A stretch of DNA of 64,000 nucleotides, taken from NCBI RefSeq assembly GCF_900217815.1, contig NZ_OBMT01000001.1:62001-126000 (forward strand), written 5' to 3'. The notes beneath the pieces are model-generated. The model was given only the letters and a program-made list of their open reading frames with translations, did no database searches and had not been told where the DNA came from. Made by a program: the position numbers and the translations under genes. Positions 50,109 to 59,858 of the stretch are shown piece by piece (position 1 is the stretch's first letter; the number at the start of each line of letters is the position of its first letter). This DNA comes from Rhodobacter maris (GTDB lineage Bacteria; Pseudomonadota; Alphaproteobacteria; Rhodobacterales; Rhodobacteraceae).

Positions 50109-50288
50109 TCAATCTTGCCCTTCGATAACGAGGGACAGCTGAACCCGCCGCCCGTCGATCACCTGCTTGCCCGCATGTTCAAAATTGACCGTCACCTTGT
50201 CGCCGATGCGCGACTGCACCTGCCCAAGGCCCCAGTCGGGGGCCTGCGGATTGCGGACCATCATCCCCGGTTCGAGAAATTCGTTCAT
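50109..50288 (-). CDS. Small DUF3553 protein
   Basis: A 59-residue protein with a KOW-like/Tudor-like small beta fold: MNEFLEPGMMVRNPQAPDWGLGQVQSRIGDKVTVNFEHAGKQVI. The pattern is typical of DUF3553, a domain otherwise found at the C-terminus of UvrD/PcrA-type helicases. The standalone form may bind nucleic acid or RNA polymerase, but this is inference. Read divergently from chpT. Confidence 0.78.
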   Translation of the reverse strand: MNEFLEPGMMVRNPQAPDWGLGQVQSRIGDKVTVNFEHAGKQVIDGRRVQLSLVIEGQD

Positions 50289-50313
50289 CCTGCCCCCAAT
50301 CGGGAAATCTGAA

Positions 50314-50943
50314 ATGCCCCATGACACTTCGCTCTCCGCCACCATCGACCCCACCAGCCTCGAGACCGATCTCGTGGCGCTGGTCGGCTCGCGACTCTGC
50401 CACGATCTTATCAGCCCTTTGGGGGCGATCGGCAACGGGGTCGAGTTGCTCGCCATGTCGGGCATGGGCGCAAGTCCCGAGGTGCAGTTGATCTCGGAAG
50501 CGGTGGCGGCGGCAAATGCGCGCATCAAGTTCTTCCGCATCGCCTTCGGCCAGGCCTCGGCCGACCAGCGCCTCGGCACGTCGGAGATCCTGTCGGTGCT
50601 CGACGAGATGTCGCGCGGCGGGCGGCTGAAATATCACTGGCTCGCGGCGGGGGACCATCCGCGCCGGGCGGTGAAACTGATCTTCCTCGGGCTTTTGTGT
50701 CTTGAACCTGCGCTGCCATGGGGCGGCGAGGTGGTGATCCGCGAAGAGGGCGGCGAATGGCGGCTTCTGGCCGAGACGAAGCGCACCAAGCCCGATCCGG
50801 AACTCTGGTCACGGCTCTCGGGCAGCCTCGTGCAGGTCGCTCCGGCGCAGGTGCAGTTCGCGCTTCTGCCGCGCGAGGCGGGGCATCAGGGCCGCCGGGT
50901 GAGCTGGGACGTCAGCGACACGACCGCACAAATCTTGTTCTGA
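50314..50943 (+). CDS. chpT: ChpT histidine phosphotransferase
   Basis: Passes phosphate from CckA to CtrA and CpdR in the alphaproteobacterial cell-cycle relay; in Rhodobacter this relay controls motility and gene transfer agent production. 209 residues, beginning MPHDTSLS. The phospho-His is H30 in GSRLCHDLISPLGAIGNGVELL, within a DHp-like helix hairpin; the C-terminal part is a degenerate HATPase-like domain without ATP motifs. Start 25 bases from the divergent DUF3553 gene. Confidence 0.9.
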   Translation: MPHDTSLSATIDPTSLETDLVALVGSRLCHDLISPLGAIGNGVELLAMSGMGASPEVQLISEAVAAANARIKFFRIAFGQASADQRLGTSEILSVLDEMSRGGRLKYHWLAAGDHPRRAVKLIFLGLLCLEPALPWGGEVVIREEGGEWRLLAETKRTKPDPELWSRLSGSLVQVAPAQVQFALLPREAGHQGRRVSWDVSDTTAQILF

Positions 50944-51002
50944 GCGCCCCGGAGAAGGCGAAGGGCCCAATTGGCGCGCCGCGGGTTCGAAAACCAATTG
51001 TC

Positions 51003-51022
51003 GGCGGGGCGGAGCCCCCGCC
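51003..51022. other. GC-rich hairpin between chpT and proA
   Basis: GGCGGGG and CCCCGCC with a short loop lie between two convergent genes, 60 bases after chpT and 32 bases before the proA stop. It may serve both transcripts as a weak terminator; no clear T run is present on either side. Confidence 0.5.
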
Positions 51023-51053
51023 GGGTCACCCCGGCCTGCCGAGGCGACATCCC

Positions 51054-52319
51054 TCACGCCCGGATCGTACCGTCACCGCGGACGATATATTTGAACGAGG
51101 TGAGCTGTTCCGCCCCGACCGGGCCGCGCGCATGCAGCTTGCCGGTCGCGATACCGATCTCCGCGCCCATGCCGAACTCGCCACCATCGGCGAATTGTGT
51201 CGAGGCATTGCGCATCAGAATCGCAGAATCGAGCCGCTCGAAGAACCGCGCCGCGGTGGCGTCATCTTCGGTCAGGATCGATTCGGTGTGGTTTGAGCCG
51301 TAGCGGCGGATATGGGCGATCGCCCCGTCCACCCCGTCCACAAGCGTTGCCGCGCAGATCATGTCGAGGAATTCGCGCCCGAAATCGTCGGGCTGGGCGG
51401 GCACCGTGCCGGGGATATGGGCCAGATCCGCGCTCACTCGCATCTCCACCCCGGCATCGCGCAGATCCTCCACCAGCACCGCGCCATGCCTGGCATAGAA
51501 GGCACGGTCAATCAGCAGGCATTCCATCGCGCCGCAAATCCCGGTGCGCCGGGTCTTGGCATTCAGCACCACCGCCCGCGCCTTCTCAAGATCGGCCGCG
51601 CCATCGGCATAGATGTGGCAGATCCCCTCGAGATGGGCGAAAACCGGCACCCGGGCCTCGGCCTGCACAAGACCCACGAGCCCCTTGCCGCCGCGCGGCA
51701 CGATCACGTCGATATGGCCGACGGCCCGCAGCATCTCGGCCACGGCCGCGCGGTCGCGCGTCGGCACAAGCTGGATCGCCGCCTCGGGCAGACCCGCAGC
51801 CTTCAGCCCCGCGACCATGCAGGCATGGATCGCGCGCGAGGAATGAAAGCTCTCCGAGCCGCCGCGCAGGATCACGGCATTGCCGGCCTTGAGGCACAGC
51901 GCCCCGGCATCCGCCGTCACGTTCGGGCGCGATTCGTAGATCACGCCGATCACGCCCAAGGGCGTGCGCACGCGCTGGATATGCAGCCCGGTCGTGCGAT
52001 CCCATTCGGCGATCACCTCCCCCACAGGGTCACGCTGCGCAGCCACGGCGCGCAGACTCTCCACGATCCCCGCGATACGGCTTTCGTCGAGCTTGAGCCG
52101 GTCCATCATGGCGGGGCTGAGCCCCTTGTCGCGGCCAAAAGCGAGATCTTCGGCATTGGCGGCGAGGATCTCCGCCCGCCGCGCGACAACCGCATCGGCC
52201 GCGGCCATCAGCGCCGCTTCCTTCTGCGCAGGCGGCGCATAGGCGAGCTCCGCTGCGGCCTCACGCGCCGCCCCGCCCATCTGGTCGATCAGGGTTTTTG
52301 CATCCGTCTCATCACGCAT
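51054..52319 (-). CDS. proA: Glutamate-5-semialdehyde dehydrogenase
   Basis: Reduces gamma-glutamyl phosphate to glutamate semialdehyde in proline synthesis. 421 residues, normal size. Two adjacent ATGs (52322, 52319) follow GGAGGG; the second has better spacing. Catalytic Cys is in [17 protein letters not shown] and the family signature includes [21 protein letters not shown] and the C-terminal [21 protein letters not shown]. No proB neighbour is present here. A tRNA-Asp lies just upstream on the same strand. Confidence 0.96.
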   Translation of the reverse strand: MRDETDAKTLIDQMGGAAREAAAELAYAPPAQKEAALMAAADAVVARRAEILAANAEDLAFGRDKGLSPAMMDRLKLDESRIAGIVESLRAVAAQRDPVGEVIAEWDRTTGLHIQRVRTPLGVIGVIYESRPNVTADAGALCLKAGNAVILRGGSESFHSSRAIHACMVAGLKAAGLPEAAIQLVPTRDRAAVAEMLRAVGHIDVIVPRGGKGLVGLVQAEARVPVFAHLEGICHIYADGAADLEKARAVVLNAKTRRTGICGAMECLLIDRAFYARHGAVLVEDLRDAGVEMRVSADLAHIPGTVPAQPDDFGREFLDMICAATLVDGVDGAIAHIRRYGSNHTESILTEDDATAARFFERLDSAILMRNASTQFADGGEFGMGAEIGIATGKLHARGPVGAEQLTSFKYIVRGDGTIRA

Positions 52320-52386
52320 CATCGGCCCTCCACTTGCACGCGTGATACGCGAGCGGAGCGCAAGGGTCCAGCATTGAGAGAGGAAG

Positions 52387-52463
52387 TGGCGCGGTTGACG
52401 GGGCTCGAACCCGCGACCCCCGGCGTGACAGGCCGGTACTCTAACCAACTGAGCTACAACCGC
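52387..52463 (-). tRNA. tRNA-Asp (anticodon GUC), copy 1
   Basis: 77 bases with encoded CCA. Acceptor GCGGTTG pairs with CAACCGC, discriminator G and anticodon GTC fit aspartate. Identical to the copy at 52593-52669; their flanks differ, so only the tRNA is duplicated. Located 65 bases upstream of proA on the same strand. Confidence 0.97.
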
Positions 52464-52557
52464 GCGATGACGGGCTGATTAGCGGCTGGCAGAGGGGCCG
52501 TCAAGCGCGAAACCAAAACACCGCGCCGGGCGCCGTGCATCCCCAATGCGCAAAACC

Positions 52558-52587
52558 AAAGGCCCCCGCCGGGAGGCAGGGGCCTTG
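52558..52587 (-). terminator. Hairpin after tRNA-Asp copy 2
   Basis: On the minus strand AAGGCCCC and GGGGGCCTT pair around an 11-base loop and are followed by a short T run (TTTGG). It ends close to the 3' end of the second tRNA-Asp (6 bases after CCA), so it probably terminates that transcript before the next tRNA gene. Confidence 0.65.
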
Positions 52588-52592
52588 GAAAG

Positions 52593-52669
52593 TGGCGCGG
52601 TTGACGGGGCTCGAACCCGCGACCCCCGGCGTGACAGGCCGGTACTCTAACCAACTGAGCTACAACCGC
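52593..52669 (-). tRNA. tRNA-Asp (anticodon GUC), copy 2
   Basis: Same 77-base sequence as copy 1, with encoded CCA and anticodon GTC. The two copies are 206 bases apart in the same orientation, separated by a terminator-like hairpin. Confidence 0.97.
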
Positions 52670-52799
52670 GCATTTCTCCCAGACCATAGCCCGGGCGTGC
52701 GGTGGCTTCTACGCATCCCGCGCGCCCCCGTCAAGCACAGAAGCATCAACCAGACGGATTTCTTGACGCTCCGCCGCCCGGCCCTTCGGACAGGCGCAA

Positions 52800-53792
52800 T
52801 CATTCCAGCAAAAGCGCATATTCCACCCGTGCCTCAGGCGTGAGCAGGGCCACTGCAGTCTGGCTGTCGGTGATCAGCTCCTGCACCAGCCTGCCCCGGA
52901 GCGCGGCCCGGATCGGCCCCACCTTTTCCGCCCCGCCAGCCAGCCCGACCAGCCGGTGCCGCGCGAAATCGGCCGCCTCGGGCGCCAGCGTGCAGCGCGC
53001 GATCCGGGTGTCGAGCTCATGGCCCGCACCGTCAAAAAACCGCCCAAGCACCTCGCATTCAGCGTCGCGACCGGCCAGCTCGTCGAGCCCGTCCGTCTGC
53101 AACATGCCGGTGCCCATCAACTGGTTCTCGACCGAAACACTGCCGATGCCGACGATCCAGAGATCCGCCTCCCGCATCAGCGCCATCACCCGTGCCACCA
53201 TCGGCAGCGCCATCAGCTCGGCGCGCTCCTCGGGGCTCGAGACATAGAGCGTTGCCGGCAACGGAAAGGCCTGCGCGCCAAAACGCTGCGCGAGATGGCT
53301 CATCACCGCATGCGGATAGGCGGTATGCGCGCGCGTCAGATCTCCTGCGAGCGAGACAAAACGCAAATCGGGGGCATGGATTTCGGGCAGTTGCCGCACC
53401 ATCGCCGCAAGGCTGCGCCCATGCGTCAGCCCGACCACTTTCGGCGCCTCGCGCGATTGCACAAGCCGCGTCAGCCAGCGCGCCGCGGTGGCGGCGATCG
53501 CGGGCAAGGGATCGCTCTCGCCCGGACCGAGAGGGGCCAGATGCACCGCGCGCAGCCCGTAGCTGTCGCGCAACTGATGCGAGAGCTGGCGCATCAGCCG
53601 CGCCCCGCTTGCGCCCCCCGGCAGCTTCACCGCCTGCACGGCCCCGGCCTCAAGGAGCGCCTTCACCCGCGCCGCCGGAAGGCCCAGCCGCCAGCCGATC
53701 TCCTCGACACTGAGCCCGCCGGTTTCATGCAACCAGCGCGCGCGCGATTCGGGCGTGTCGGGACGATTAAGCCGATGCGGCGGGGAGGTCAT
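52800..53792 (-). CDS. SorC/DeoR-type sugar-binding transcriptional regulator
   Basis: A 330-residue regulator: N-terminal helix-turn-helix (about 14-50, GLSVEEIGWRLGLPAARVKALLEAG) and a C-terminal sugar-phosphate-binding domain (about 75-330) including VGLTHGRSLAAMVRQL and LWIVGIGSVSVENQL. The family senses phosphorylated sugars and controls sugar or nucleoside catabolic genes. Its ATG overlaps the stop of the EAL gene upstream (ATGA), so it is coupled to it; no sugar operon adjoins it. Ligand unknown. Confidence 0.85.
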   Translation of the reverse strand: MTSPPHRLNRPDTPESRARWLHETGGLSVEEIGWRLGLPAARVKALLEAGAVQAVKLPGGASGARLMRQLSHQLRDSYGLRAVHLAPLGPGESDPLPAIAATAARWLTRLVQSREAPKVVGLTHGRSLAAMVRQLPEIHAPDLRFVSLAGDLTRAHTAYPHAVMSHLAQRFGAQAFPLPATLYVSSPEERAELMALPMVARVMALMREADLWIVGIGSVSVENQLMGTGMLQTDGLDELAGRDAECEVLGRFFDGAGHELDTRIARCTLAPEAADFARHRLVGLAGGAEKVGPIRAALRGRLVQELITDSQTAVALLTPEARVEYALLLE

Positions 53793-56431
53793 GGGCGCTC
53801 CTCCTCGCAGCTGGTGGCCAAAGCCGGAGCGCAAGGCACCGGCTCGGGCTGCAGATAAAGCGCTTCGAACTGAGCCAGATCGACCGGCCGGCCAAGCAGG
53901 AACCCCTGCATCAGCGTGCACCCCGCGCCGCGCAGGATCTCGAACTGCGCCTCCGTCTCGACGCCTTCGGCAATCGCCTTCAGCCCGAGCGCCTGCGCCA
54001 TCGCCAGAATCGCCCGCACGATCGCCAGAGCGCGTTCGGGCTCCGGTCCGTCGAGCGCGCTGACAAAGGAGCGGTCGATCTTCAGCTCGGTCACCGGCAG
54101 ATCCTGAAGCGCACCGAGCGCCGACTGCCCGGTCCCGAAATCATCCACGGAAATGCGATACCCGGCCGCCTCGAGCTGGCGCAGGTTGCGCTGGCGCGCG
54201 GCAATCGGCTGGGCAATTCCGGTCTCCGTGAGTTCGATGATCACCTGATGCGGGGCGAGCCCCGCCCGCGCCAGCTCCCGCGCCAGGTCGGCGCGCTGCG
54301 GATCGTCGAGCGTGGCAGCGTTGATGTTCACCGCCACAGGCAGCGAAAGGCCGCGCGACGCCCAGCCCGTGAGCATCGCGCCTGCGAGCCGCATCACGTC
54401 GCGGTCGATCGCGCAGACCAGGCCATCGACCTCGGCCACCGGGATGAACTCGCCCGGCGAGACCGCGCCAAGCTCGGCATCGGTGAGCCGCAAAAGCGCC
54501 TCTGCCCCGGCGAGCCGCACCGTCACCCCGGCGACGGTCCAGTGCCGGAGGGTGGGCTCCGCGACAACCTCGAATTTCGGTTGCAGATGGAGCTCGAACC
54601 GGCCCGCTTCGAGTGCGCGATGCAGCGCCTGCGCCACCGCGCTGCGGCGCTCGAATTCTGCGCCAAGCTCGGGCGAGAACCGTGTCACGGTATTGCGACC
54701 GCGCGCCTGGGATTGATGCATCGCCATATCGGCGGTGCGCATCAGCGCCTCGGCACCCTCGCCATCTCTGGGAAACAGGCTCACCCCAACCGAGGCCGTG
54801 AGGAAGAACTGCCGTTGCGGCAAGTGGAGCGGCCGGGTGAAGGCGCGCACAAGTTCCCACCCGCGCGCCTCGGCCGCACACCCCTCCGTTCCGGGCAACA
54901 GGATCACGAATTCGCCCTCGTTCACCCGCGCGAGCACCGCTCCCTCGGGCAGGCCCGTTTCGAGCCGCTTCGCCGCGAGCTTGATCAGCTGGCCCGCAGT
55001 CTCATGGCCGAGCGTATCATGGATCAGTCGGTAATTGTCGAATTCCAGCGCCAGAACGGCGATCGGCTGCCCGAGCACCCGGGCGCGCCGCACGCTCTCT
55101 TCCAGTCGGCGCATCAGCAGGAACCGGTCCGGAAGGCCCGTCATCAGATCATGCGTGGCAATGAACCGGGCGTTCTCGATCGAGTATTCAAGCTGGCGTT
55201 GGAGGTCGAAGAGCTGGGTGACATCGCTCAGCGACACCAGCTGACGGGACCGGAAGCTCGGGTCAGGCAAAGGCGCGATATCGAGCTGCAGCACCTGCCG
55301 TTTGCTGGCGCGACGTCGATGCACGCGCAGCTGGGAGAAGCTATCGGGCTCGCCCAGCGCCTCTTCGAGCTCCTCGCGCCCCTCCTCGGGCGCCAGCAGA
55401 TCGCCGAGCCGCAAGCCCACGCTCTCCTTCAGGCCAAGCCCCAGAAGCGTGCCCGCCTCGGGGTTGCAAAACACCACCTGCCCGGCGCTGTCGAGCACGA
55501 TCTTGCCGGTGGGCAACACATCGAGCAGATGCGCCAGCCGGTCGCGTTCGCGCGCGAGCGACGCTTCGATCGAGGCATCCTCAAGCAGCGAAACCGCCGA
55601 GATCTCGATATCGCAGCCAATCACCCGGCTCAGCTCGCCGGTGACGCGCCAGCGCACCGCACGACTGTGGGAGAGCACGCTGATCCATTCGCCGTTGCGA
55701 TGGCGCAACCGCGACAGGATCTGCACCGTCTCGCCCGCGCGCAGCCGGGCCTGGGCATCGGCCCGGTCAAAAGCGGCGATATCGTCGGGATGGCTCAGCT
55801 GCGCCCAGTCGTCGAGCGAGAAATCGGGGAGGTCATCCGCCTCATAGCCGAGCCGCGCCTTCCAGGGGGCCGAGACCTCCAGCCGGCGTTCGGGATAGGT
55901 GATGGAAAAGCACTGCGCGGGCGTCACCGCGATCCGCTCCAGCGCGCCGCGCGCCACGGCAAAGGCGGTATCAAGACGTAACAGCCAGCCGCAACCGGGC
56001 GGATCCGCCGCGCCCACTTCGAGGCTTGTCAAAACCACCTCGTCGCCCGCGAGATCCCAGTGCATGCGGCCTTGCAAGCTGGCCACCGGCGGCCCCGACA
56101 GCGGCGCCCGCGGGCCGCCGGTCCTGCGCCCTGCCCCGCCGGACCCCGGCCAGAGCGCCAGATGCGGCACCCGCGCCGCCTGCGCCTCAAGAAAAGCGAT
56201 CACGCGAGGCTGGTCGGCGGCAATGAACGCCTCGGCGAAGGAGGCAAGCGGCATCGGCGGCTCGCTTGGCTCGCCCTGAAGCACGACTGAGAGCCCTTCG
56301 GCCCCCGCACAGAGCCGCCAGCCCAGCAGATCGGAGCCCGATCTTGCACAGGCGCGCGGTACAAGGTCTCGAGGGCGGCTGTGCGTTCCCACGCTCTCTC
56401 CGATCGCTACGCTGTCACAAAAGCTTCTCAC
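53789..56431 (-). CDS. PAS-GGDEF-EAL cyclic-di-GMP signalling protein
   Basis: Up to 880 residues. Two PAS-type domains (about 170-290 and 310-410), a GGDEF domain and an EAL domain (about 590-860). The GGDEF site reads NEGEF, which is non-canonical and probably not a cyclase. The EAL domain retains EALLR, IELTE, DDFGTG, LKIDRSF, EGVE and QGFLLGRP, so phosphodiesterase activity is likely. The start is uncertain: ATGs at 56431 and at 56254 are possible, and the first 60 residues look partly coding. Coupled to the SorC gene downstream. Confidence 0.85.
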   Translation of the reverse strand: MRSFCDSVAIGESVGTHSRPRDLVPRACARSGSDLLGWRLCAGAEGLSVVLQGEPSEPPMPLASFAEAFIAADQPRVIAFLEAQAARVPHLALWPGSGGAGRRTGGPRAPLSGPPVASLQGRMHWDLAGDEVVLTSLEVGAADPPGCGWLLRLDTAFAVARGALERIAVTPAQCFSITYPERRLEVSAPWKARLGYEADDLPDFSLDDWAQLSHPDDIAAFDRADAQARLRAGETVQILSRLRHRNGEWISVLSHSRAVRWRVTGELSRVIGCDIEISAVSLLEDASIEASLARERDRLAHLLDVLPTGKIVLDSAGQVVFCNPEAGTLLGLGLKESVGLRLGDLLAPEEGREELEEALGEPDSFSQLRVHRRRASKRQVLQLDIAPLPDPSFRSRQLVSLSDVTQLFDLQRQLEYSIENARFIATHDLMTGLPDRFLLMRRLEESVRRARVLGQPIAVLALEFDNYRLIHDTLGHETAGQLIKLAAKRLETGLPEGAVLARVNEGEFVILLPGTEGCAAEARGWELVRAFTRPLHLPQRQFFLTASVGVSLFPRDGEGAEALMRTADMAMHQSQARGRNTVTRFSPELGAEFERRSAVAQALHRALEAGRFELHLQPKFEVVAEPTLRHWTVAGVTVRLAGAEALLRLTDAELGAVSPGEFIPVAEVDGLVCAIDRDVMRLAGAMLTGWASRGLSLPVAVNINAATLDDPQRADLARELARAGLAPHQVIIELTETGIAQPIAARQRNLRQLEAAGYRISVDDFGTGQSALGALQDLPVTELKIDRSFVSALDGPEPERALAIVRAILAMAQALGLKAIAEGVETEAQFEILRGAGCTLMQGFLLGRPVDLAQFEALYLQPEPVPCAPALATSCEEERP

Positions 56432-56597
56432 AGCGGGGAGATTAACAACTTTTCAACCAGAGTGCGACAGGAAAGACACGCCTTATAAACTGCAAGTTGT
56501 GCCCGCCATCCGGCCCGGCCCGTTTCCGGCGGCCCGGCTTGCATCGGCGACAAAACCGGCCCAGAAACCGTGATGTGATCCCATCAAGGAGCGCCCG

Positions 56598-57632
56598 ATG
56601 ACCGCAGCACCCGCCGCCCCTCCCCGCACCGCGCTGGTCACCGGGGCAGCAGGCTTTATCGGTTATCACCTCGCGCAGGCGCTTCTGGCCGCGGGCTGGC
56701 GCGTGGTCGGGATCGACAATCTCAACGATTATTACGATGTCCGGCTGAAGCAGCGCCGTCAGGCAATGCTGATGCAAGATCAGGGCTTTACCATCGTCAA
56801 TGACAGTGTCGAGACGCCCGGCCGGATGATGGGGCTGTTCGAGGCGCATCGCCCCGATGTGGTGATCCATCTCGCGGCGCAGGCGGGCGTGCGCTACTCG
56901 ATCGAGAACCCGCGCTCCTACCTGGAGAGCAATATCACCGGCACTTTCGAGATCCTGGAAGCCGCGCGCGCCTTTCCGCCCGCGCATATGCTTCTGGCCT
57001 CCACCTCCTCGGCCTATGGCGCCAATACCGTGATGCCCTATGCCGAGACGGCAAAGGCCGACCATCAGATGAGCTTTTACGCCGCCACCAAAAAGGCGAC
57101 CGAATCGATGGCGCATTCCTATGCGCATCTGTTTGGCCTGCCGGTGACGATGTTCCGCTTCTTCACCGTTTACGGGCCCTGGGGCCGGCCCGACATGGCG
57201 CTGTTCAAATTCACCAAGGCGATCCTCGAGGGCCGCGCGATCGACGTGTATAACCACGGCGACATGAAGCGCGACTTCACCTATGTCACCGATCTCGTCG
57301 CCGCGATCATGCTTCTGATCGAGGCGGTGCCGGTGCGCCCCGAAGCGGGCGTGGTGGCAGACGGCGACAGCCTCTCCCCGGTGGCGCCGTTCCGGGTGGT
57401 GAATATCGGAAATTCAGAGCCCGTGCAGCTTGTCGATTACATCGCGGCAATCGAGGCGGCGACGGGCAAGCGGGCCACGCGCAACCTGATGGAGATGCAG
57501 CCCGGAGACGTGCCCGCCACCTGGGCCGACACGACGCTGCTTGAGCGCCTCACCGGCTACACCCCCAAAACCCGCGTCCCCGAAGGCGTGCAAGCCTTTG
57601 TGGACTGGTATCGAGACTATTACGGAGTGTGA
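56598..57632 (+). CDS. UDP-glucuronate 4-epimerase-like NAD-dependent epimerase
   Basis: A 344-residue extended short-chain dehydrogenase: NAD motif TGAAGFIG, catalytic YAATKK (Tyr and Lys) after the STSSAYG serine, and LNDYYDVRLKQRR typical of UDP-glucuronate 4-epimerases (LspL/Cap1J type). It would supply UDP-galacturonate for surface polysaccharide or lipopolysaccharide. GGAG lies just before the ATG. Transcribed alone after the EAL gene; no other capsule gene is adjacent. Confidence 0.9.
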   Translation: MTAAPAAPPRTALVTGAAGFIGYHLAQALLAAGWRVVGIDNLNDYYDVRLKQRRQAMLMQDQGFTIVNDSVETPGRMMGLFEAHRPDVVIHLAAQAGVRYSIENPRSYLESNITGTFEILEAARAFPPAHMLLASTSSAYGANTVMPYAETAKADHQMSFYAATKKATESMAHSYAHLFGLPVTMFRFFTVYGPWGRPDMALFKFTKAILEGRAIDVYNHGDMKRDFTYVTDLVAAIMLLIEAVPVRPEAGVVADGDSLSPVAPFRVVNIGNSEPVQLVDYIAAIEAATGKRATRNLMEMQPGDVPATWADTTLLERLTGYTPKTRVPEGVQAFVDWYRDYYGV

Positions 57633-57725
57633 CGGCACCCGCGCGGCAATCACTGAGGCAGATCAAGGGCAGCGCCCGACCCGAGGGAGTGGCAAAGGTT
57701 GCGAGGCAGCGGGTCAAAAAATAAA

Positions 57726-58652
57726 TCAACGATATGCAAGGCGCCGCAAAGCATCTTCATATTGCCCGATTAGGCCCCGCATATCATCAACATCCTTAAA
57801 GAAAGACAGTGAATCAACGCCATTTTCGGGCGTCAAACCGAGTTGCTCACGTATGTGCTTCAGTCGCCCTCGCCCAACCACTTTCGACCACCCCGGGAAG
57901 CCTATAGAACAAACCTTACGCCTCTCCCTTGTCTTTTCTCTCTTTGAAAAAAAGCTACGACGAGGCATTTCGACATCCTCCCAACGAACTACATCAATGT
58001 AACCGTTATTTGGGTTTTCCATAAAAACATCATAACGCTTCAAAATGCTTTCCAACTCCCGATAAGTTACCAAGTATTGGGTTCGATCGACATGGTGGGT
58101 ATTCTTTCTGAAAAACCATGCGAGATACTCAATTTCCGGATCATCACTGCGCTTTGCCAAATCACGACAACGAGGAAATTTCCTCAATTCGTTTTCGGCA
58201 ACCTGCACAGTCAAATCCTCCAACTCCTTCGGAGTGGCGGTCACTTGGAAACCATTCGAGTAAAGATAGTGAACAGAGCTAAGGTAAGCCGTTCTCTTGT
58301 TCGCATCATGAAACGGATGATTTTTAACAAGACCAAATAGAAGTGTGGCAGCTTTCTCCTGTATGGAATTCCACTTGAGAACCCCCGAAAACTCGGCGTA
58401 AGGCCTCGCAACAGCAGACAATAAAAGACCAATATCCTTTGGACCGAAACCACCAACGCCTTCTCCTTCTCCTTCCCTCAAGAAATAATCAACAATACAA
58501 AAGTGCGCCCGCAGAACTTCTTTCGCAGAGAGCCCTCCAGAAGGTAATCCTTCATCGAATCCAGATGTATCCGAAACGGCCCTTTGATAAAGGTATCTTA
58601 TCTCGGGAAGCAGTGTTTCGGAGAATTTTAATACATCAACTTCGTCGTTCAC
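57726..58652 (-). CDS. Doc/Fic-type protein with C-terminal extension, low GC
   Basis: 308 residues. The N-terminal 170 residues form a Doc-type Fic fold with active-site motif HPFHDANKRTA (residues 112-122), the Doc signature, which in the toxin Doc phosphorylates EF-Tu. The remaining 130 residues contain YLVTYRELESILKRYDVF and VGRGRLKHIREQLGL, suggestive of a HicA-like small domain, but without a clear catalytic His pattern. Base composition is far lower in GC than every neighbour, which points to recent transfer. No antitoxin gene is visible on either side. Toxin activity is inferred. Confidence 0.75.
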   Translation of the reverse strand: MNDEVDVLKFSETLLPEIRYLYQRAVSDTSGFDEGLPSGGLSAKEVLRAHFCIVDYFLREGEGEGVGGFGPKDIGLLLSAVARPYAEFSGVLKWNSIQEKAATLLFGLVKNHPFHDANKRTAYLSSVHYLYSNGFQVTATPKELEDLTVQVAENELRKFPRCRDLAKRSDDPEIEYLAWFFRKNTHHVDRTQYLVTYRELESILKRYDVFMENPNNGYIDVVRWEDVEMPRRSFFSKREKTRERRKVCSIGFPGWSKVVGRGRLKHIREQLGLTPENGVDSLSFFKDVDDMRGLIGQYEDALRRLAYR

Positions 58653-58730
58653 AATAACCTCAACGATACGAATAAGAAGACATAATCCACCGGAGCGTTT
58701 CCACCCCGGACATGCGTCCGGGGCCGCGCC

Positions 58731-59645
58731 TCACCCCCACTCCTCCACAAACTCGCGCCATTCGCCTTTCGACATGCCGGAGGTTTCCTGTGTCACCGCT
58801 TCGCCCGCAAGGCGCCGCTTGAGCACCTCTTTCGCCTTGGACGACACGCTCACCGCGCCAAGGCGGTAATCTTCGAACGCCTCATAGGCCTGCGGCACCC
58901 AATCCTTCACGATCTCGCACAGCACCTGCGCATAGACCCGGATCTCGTATTGCGCATGCACATCGGCGCGCAGGCGCAGGAAGTGGAACAGGTTGTGCAG
59001 GTCGATCTTCCAATACCATTGCGTATAGATGTTCGCGGGCAGGTTCATCCGCGCCAGTTCCCGCGCAAGGCCAAGCTTGCCGGTGTCTGCGTCGGGCGTC
59101 AGCATGTCCTCGTAATGGTCATAGGCGCGCATCGCATCCTCGCGCAGCAAATCGAGCACGCGCGCCGCCTCCGCCCCCTCGAGAAGCTGGCCGCGGCCCT
59201 GATTGTTCACCACCGATTGCGCGGCAAGCTGGTCGGGCGCGGGGATGTAGAACTCCCGGTCCAAAATCGAATAGCGCGCGGAATATTCGTTCACATTGGC
59301 GGTGCGGTGGCGGATCCATTGCCGCGCCACGAACACCGGCAGCTTCACATGCACCTTGATCTCGCACATCTCGAAGGGCGTCGAATGCCAGTGCCGCATC
59401 AGATAGCGGATCAGCCCGCGGTCATCCGACACCGCCTTGGTGCCGCGCCCGTAGCTGACCCGCGCCGCCTGACAGATCGCGGCATCGTCGCCCATATAGT
59501 CGATCACGCGGATCAGCCCGTGGTCGAGCACGTCATGCGCGGTGTAGAGCCGCGCCTCCATACCGGGGGAGGTGGTGCGCAGCGTGGGCGTGGCGGCTTC
59601 GCGTTGCGCGGCGATCTCGGCGCGTTGTTCGGGGGTGAGCGACAT
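58731..59645 (-). CDS. thyX: Flavin-dependent thymidylate synthase
   Basis: Makes dTMP from dUMP with methylene-tetrahydrofolate and FAD/NADPH. 304 residues from the ATG at 59645 ([10 protein letters not shown]); longer open frame to 59714 lacks conservation. The ThyX signature [15 protein letters not shown] is present, with RxHWSTPFEM-type substrate contacts in [11 protein letters not shown]. No thyA is seen in the window. Monocistronic. Confidence 0.96.
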   Translation of the reverse strand: MSLTPEQRAEIAAQREAATPTLRTTSPGMEARLYTAHDVLDHGLIRVIDYMGDDAAICQAARVSYGRGTKAVSDDRGLIRYLMRHWHSTPFEMCEIKVHVKLPVFVARQWIRHRTANVNEYSARYSILDREFYIPAPDQLAAQSVVNNQGRGQLLEGAEAARVLDLLREDAMRAYDHYEDMLTPDADTGKLGLARELARMNLPANIYTQWYWKIDLHNLFHFLRLRADVHAQYEIRVYAQVLCEIVKDWVPQAYEAFEDYRLGAVSVSSKAKEVLKRRLAGEAVTQETSGMSKGEWREFVEEWG

Positions 59646-59858
59646 GGGGGCCTCCAGAGACAGAATCGCAGAGACTATATCTGGCCAAGGCGCCTCACGG
59701 AACCGCGAGATCATGTGGCGCGCGGGGAGAGGCCGGCCAAGGTGTCACCCCCCGGGCACGCGCAGGCCCGCAGGGTCCGGAAAATTTGAACGAAATTGAC
59801 TTTTCAGGCCCGTTTCGGCAGGTTGAGGGCAAAGCGAGCAGTAAACGAAAGATATAAA

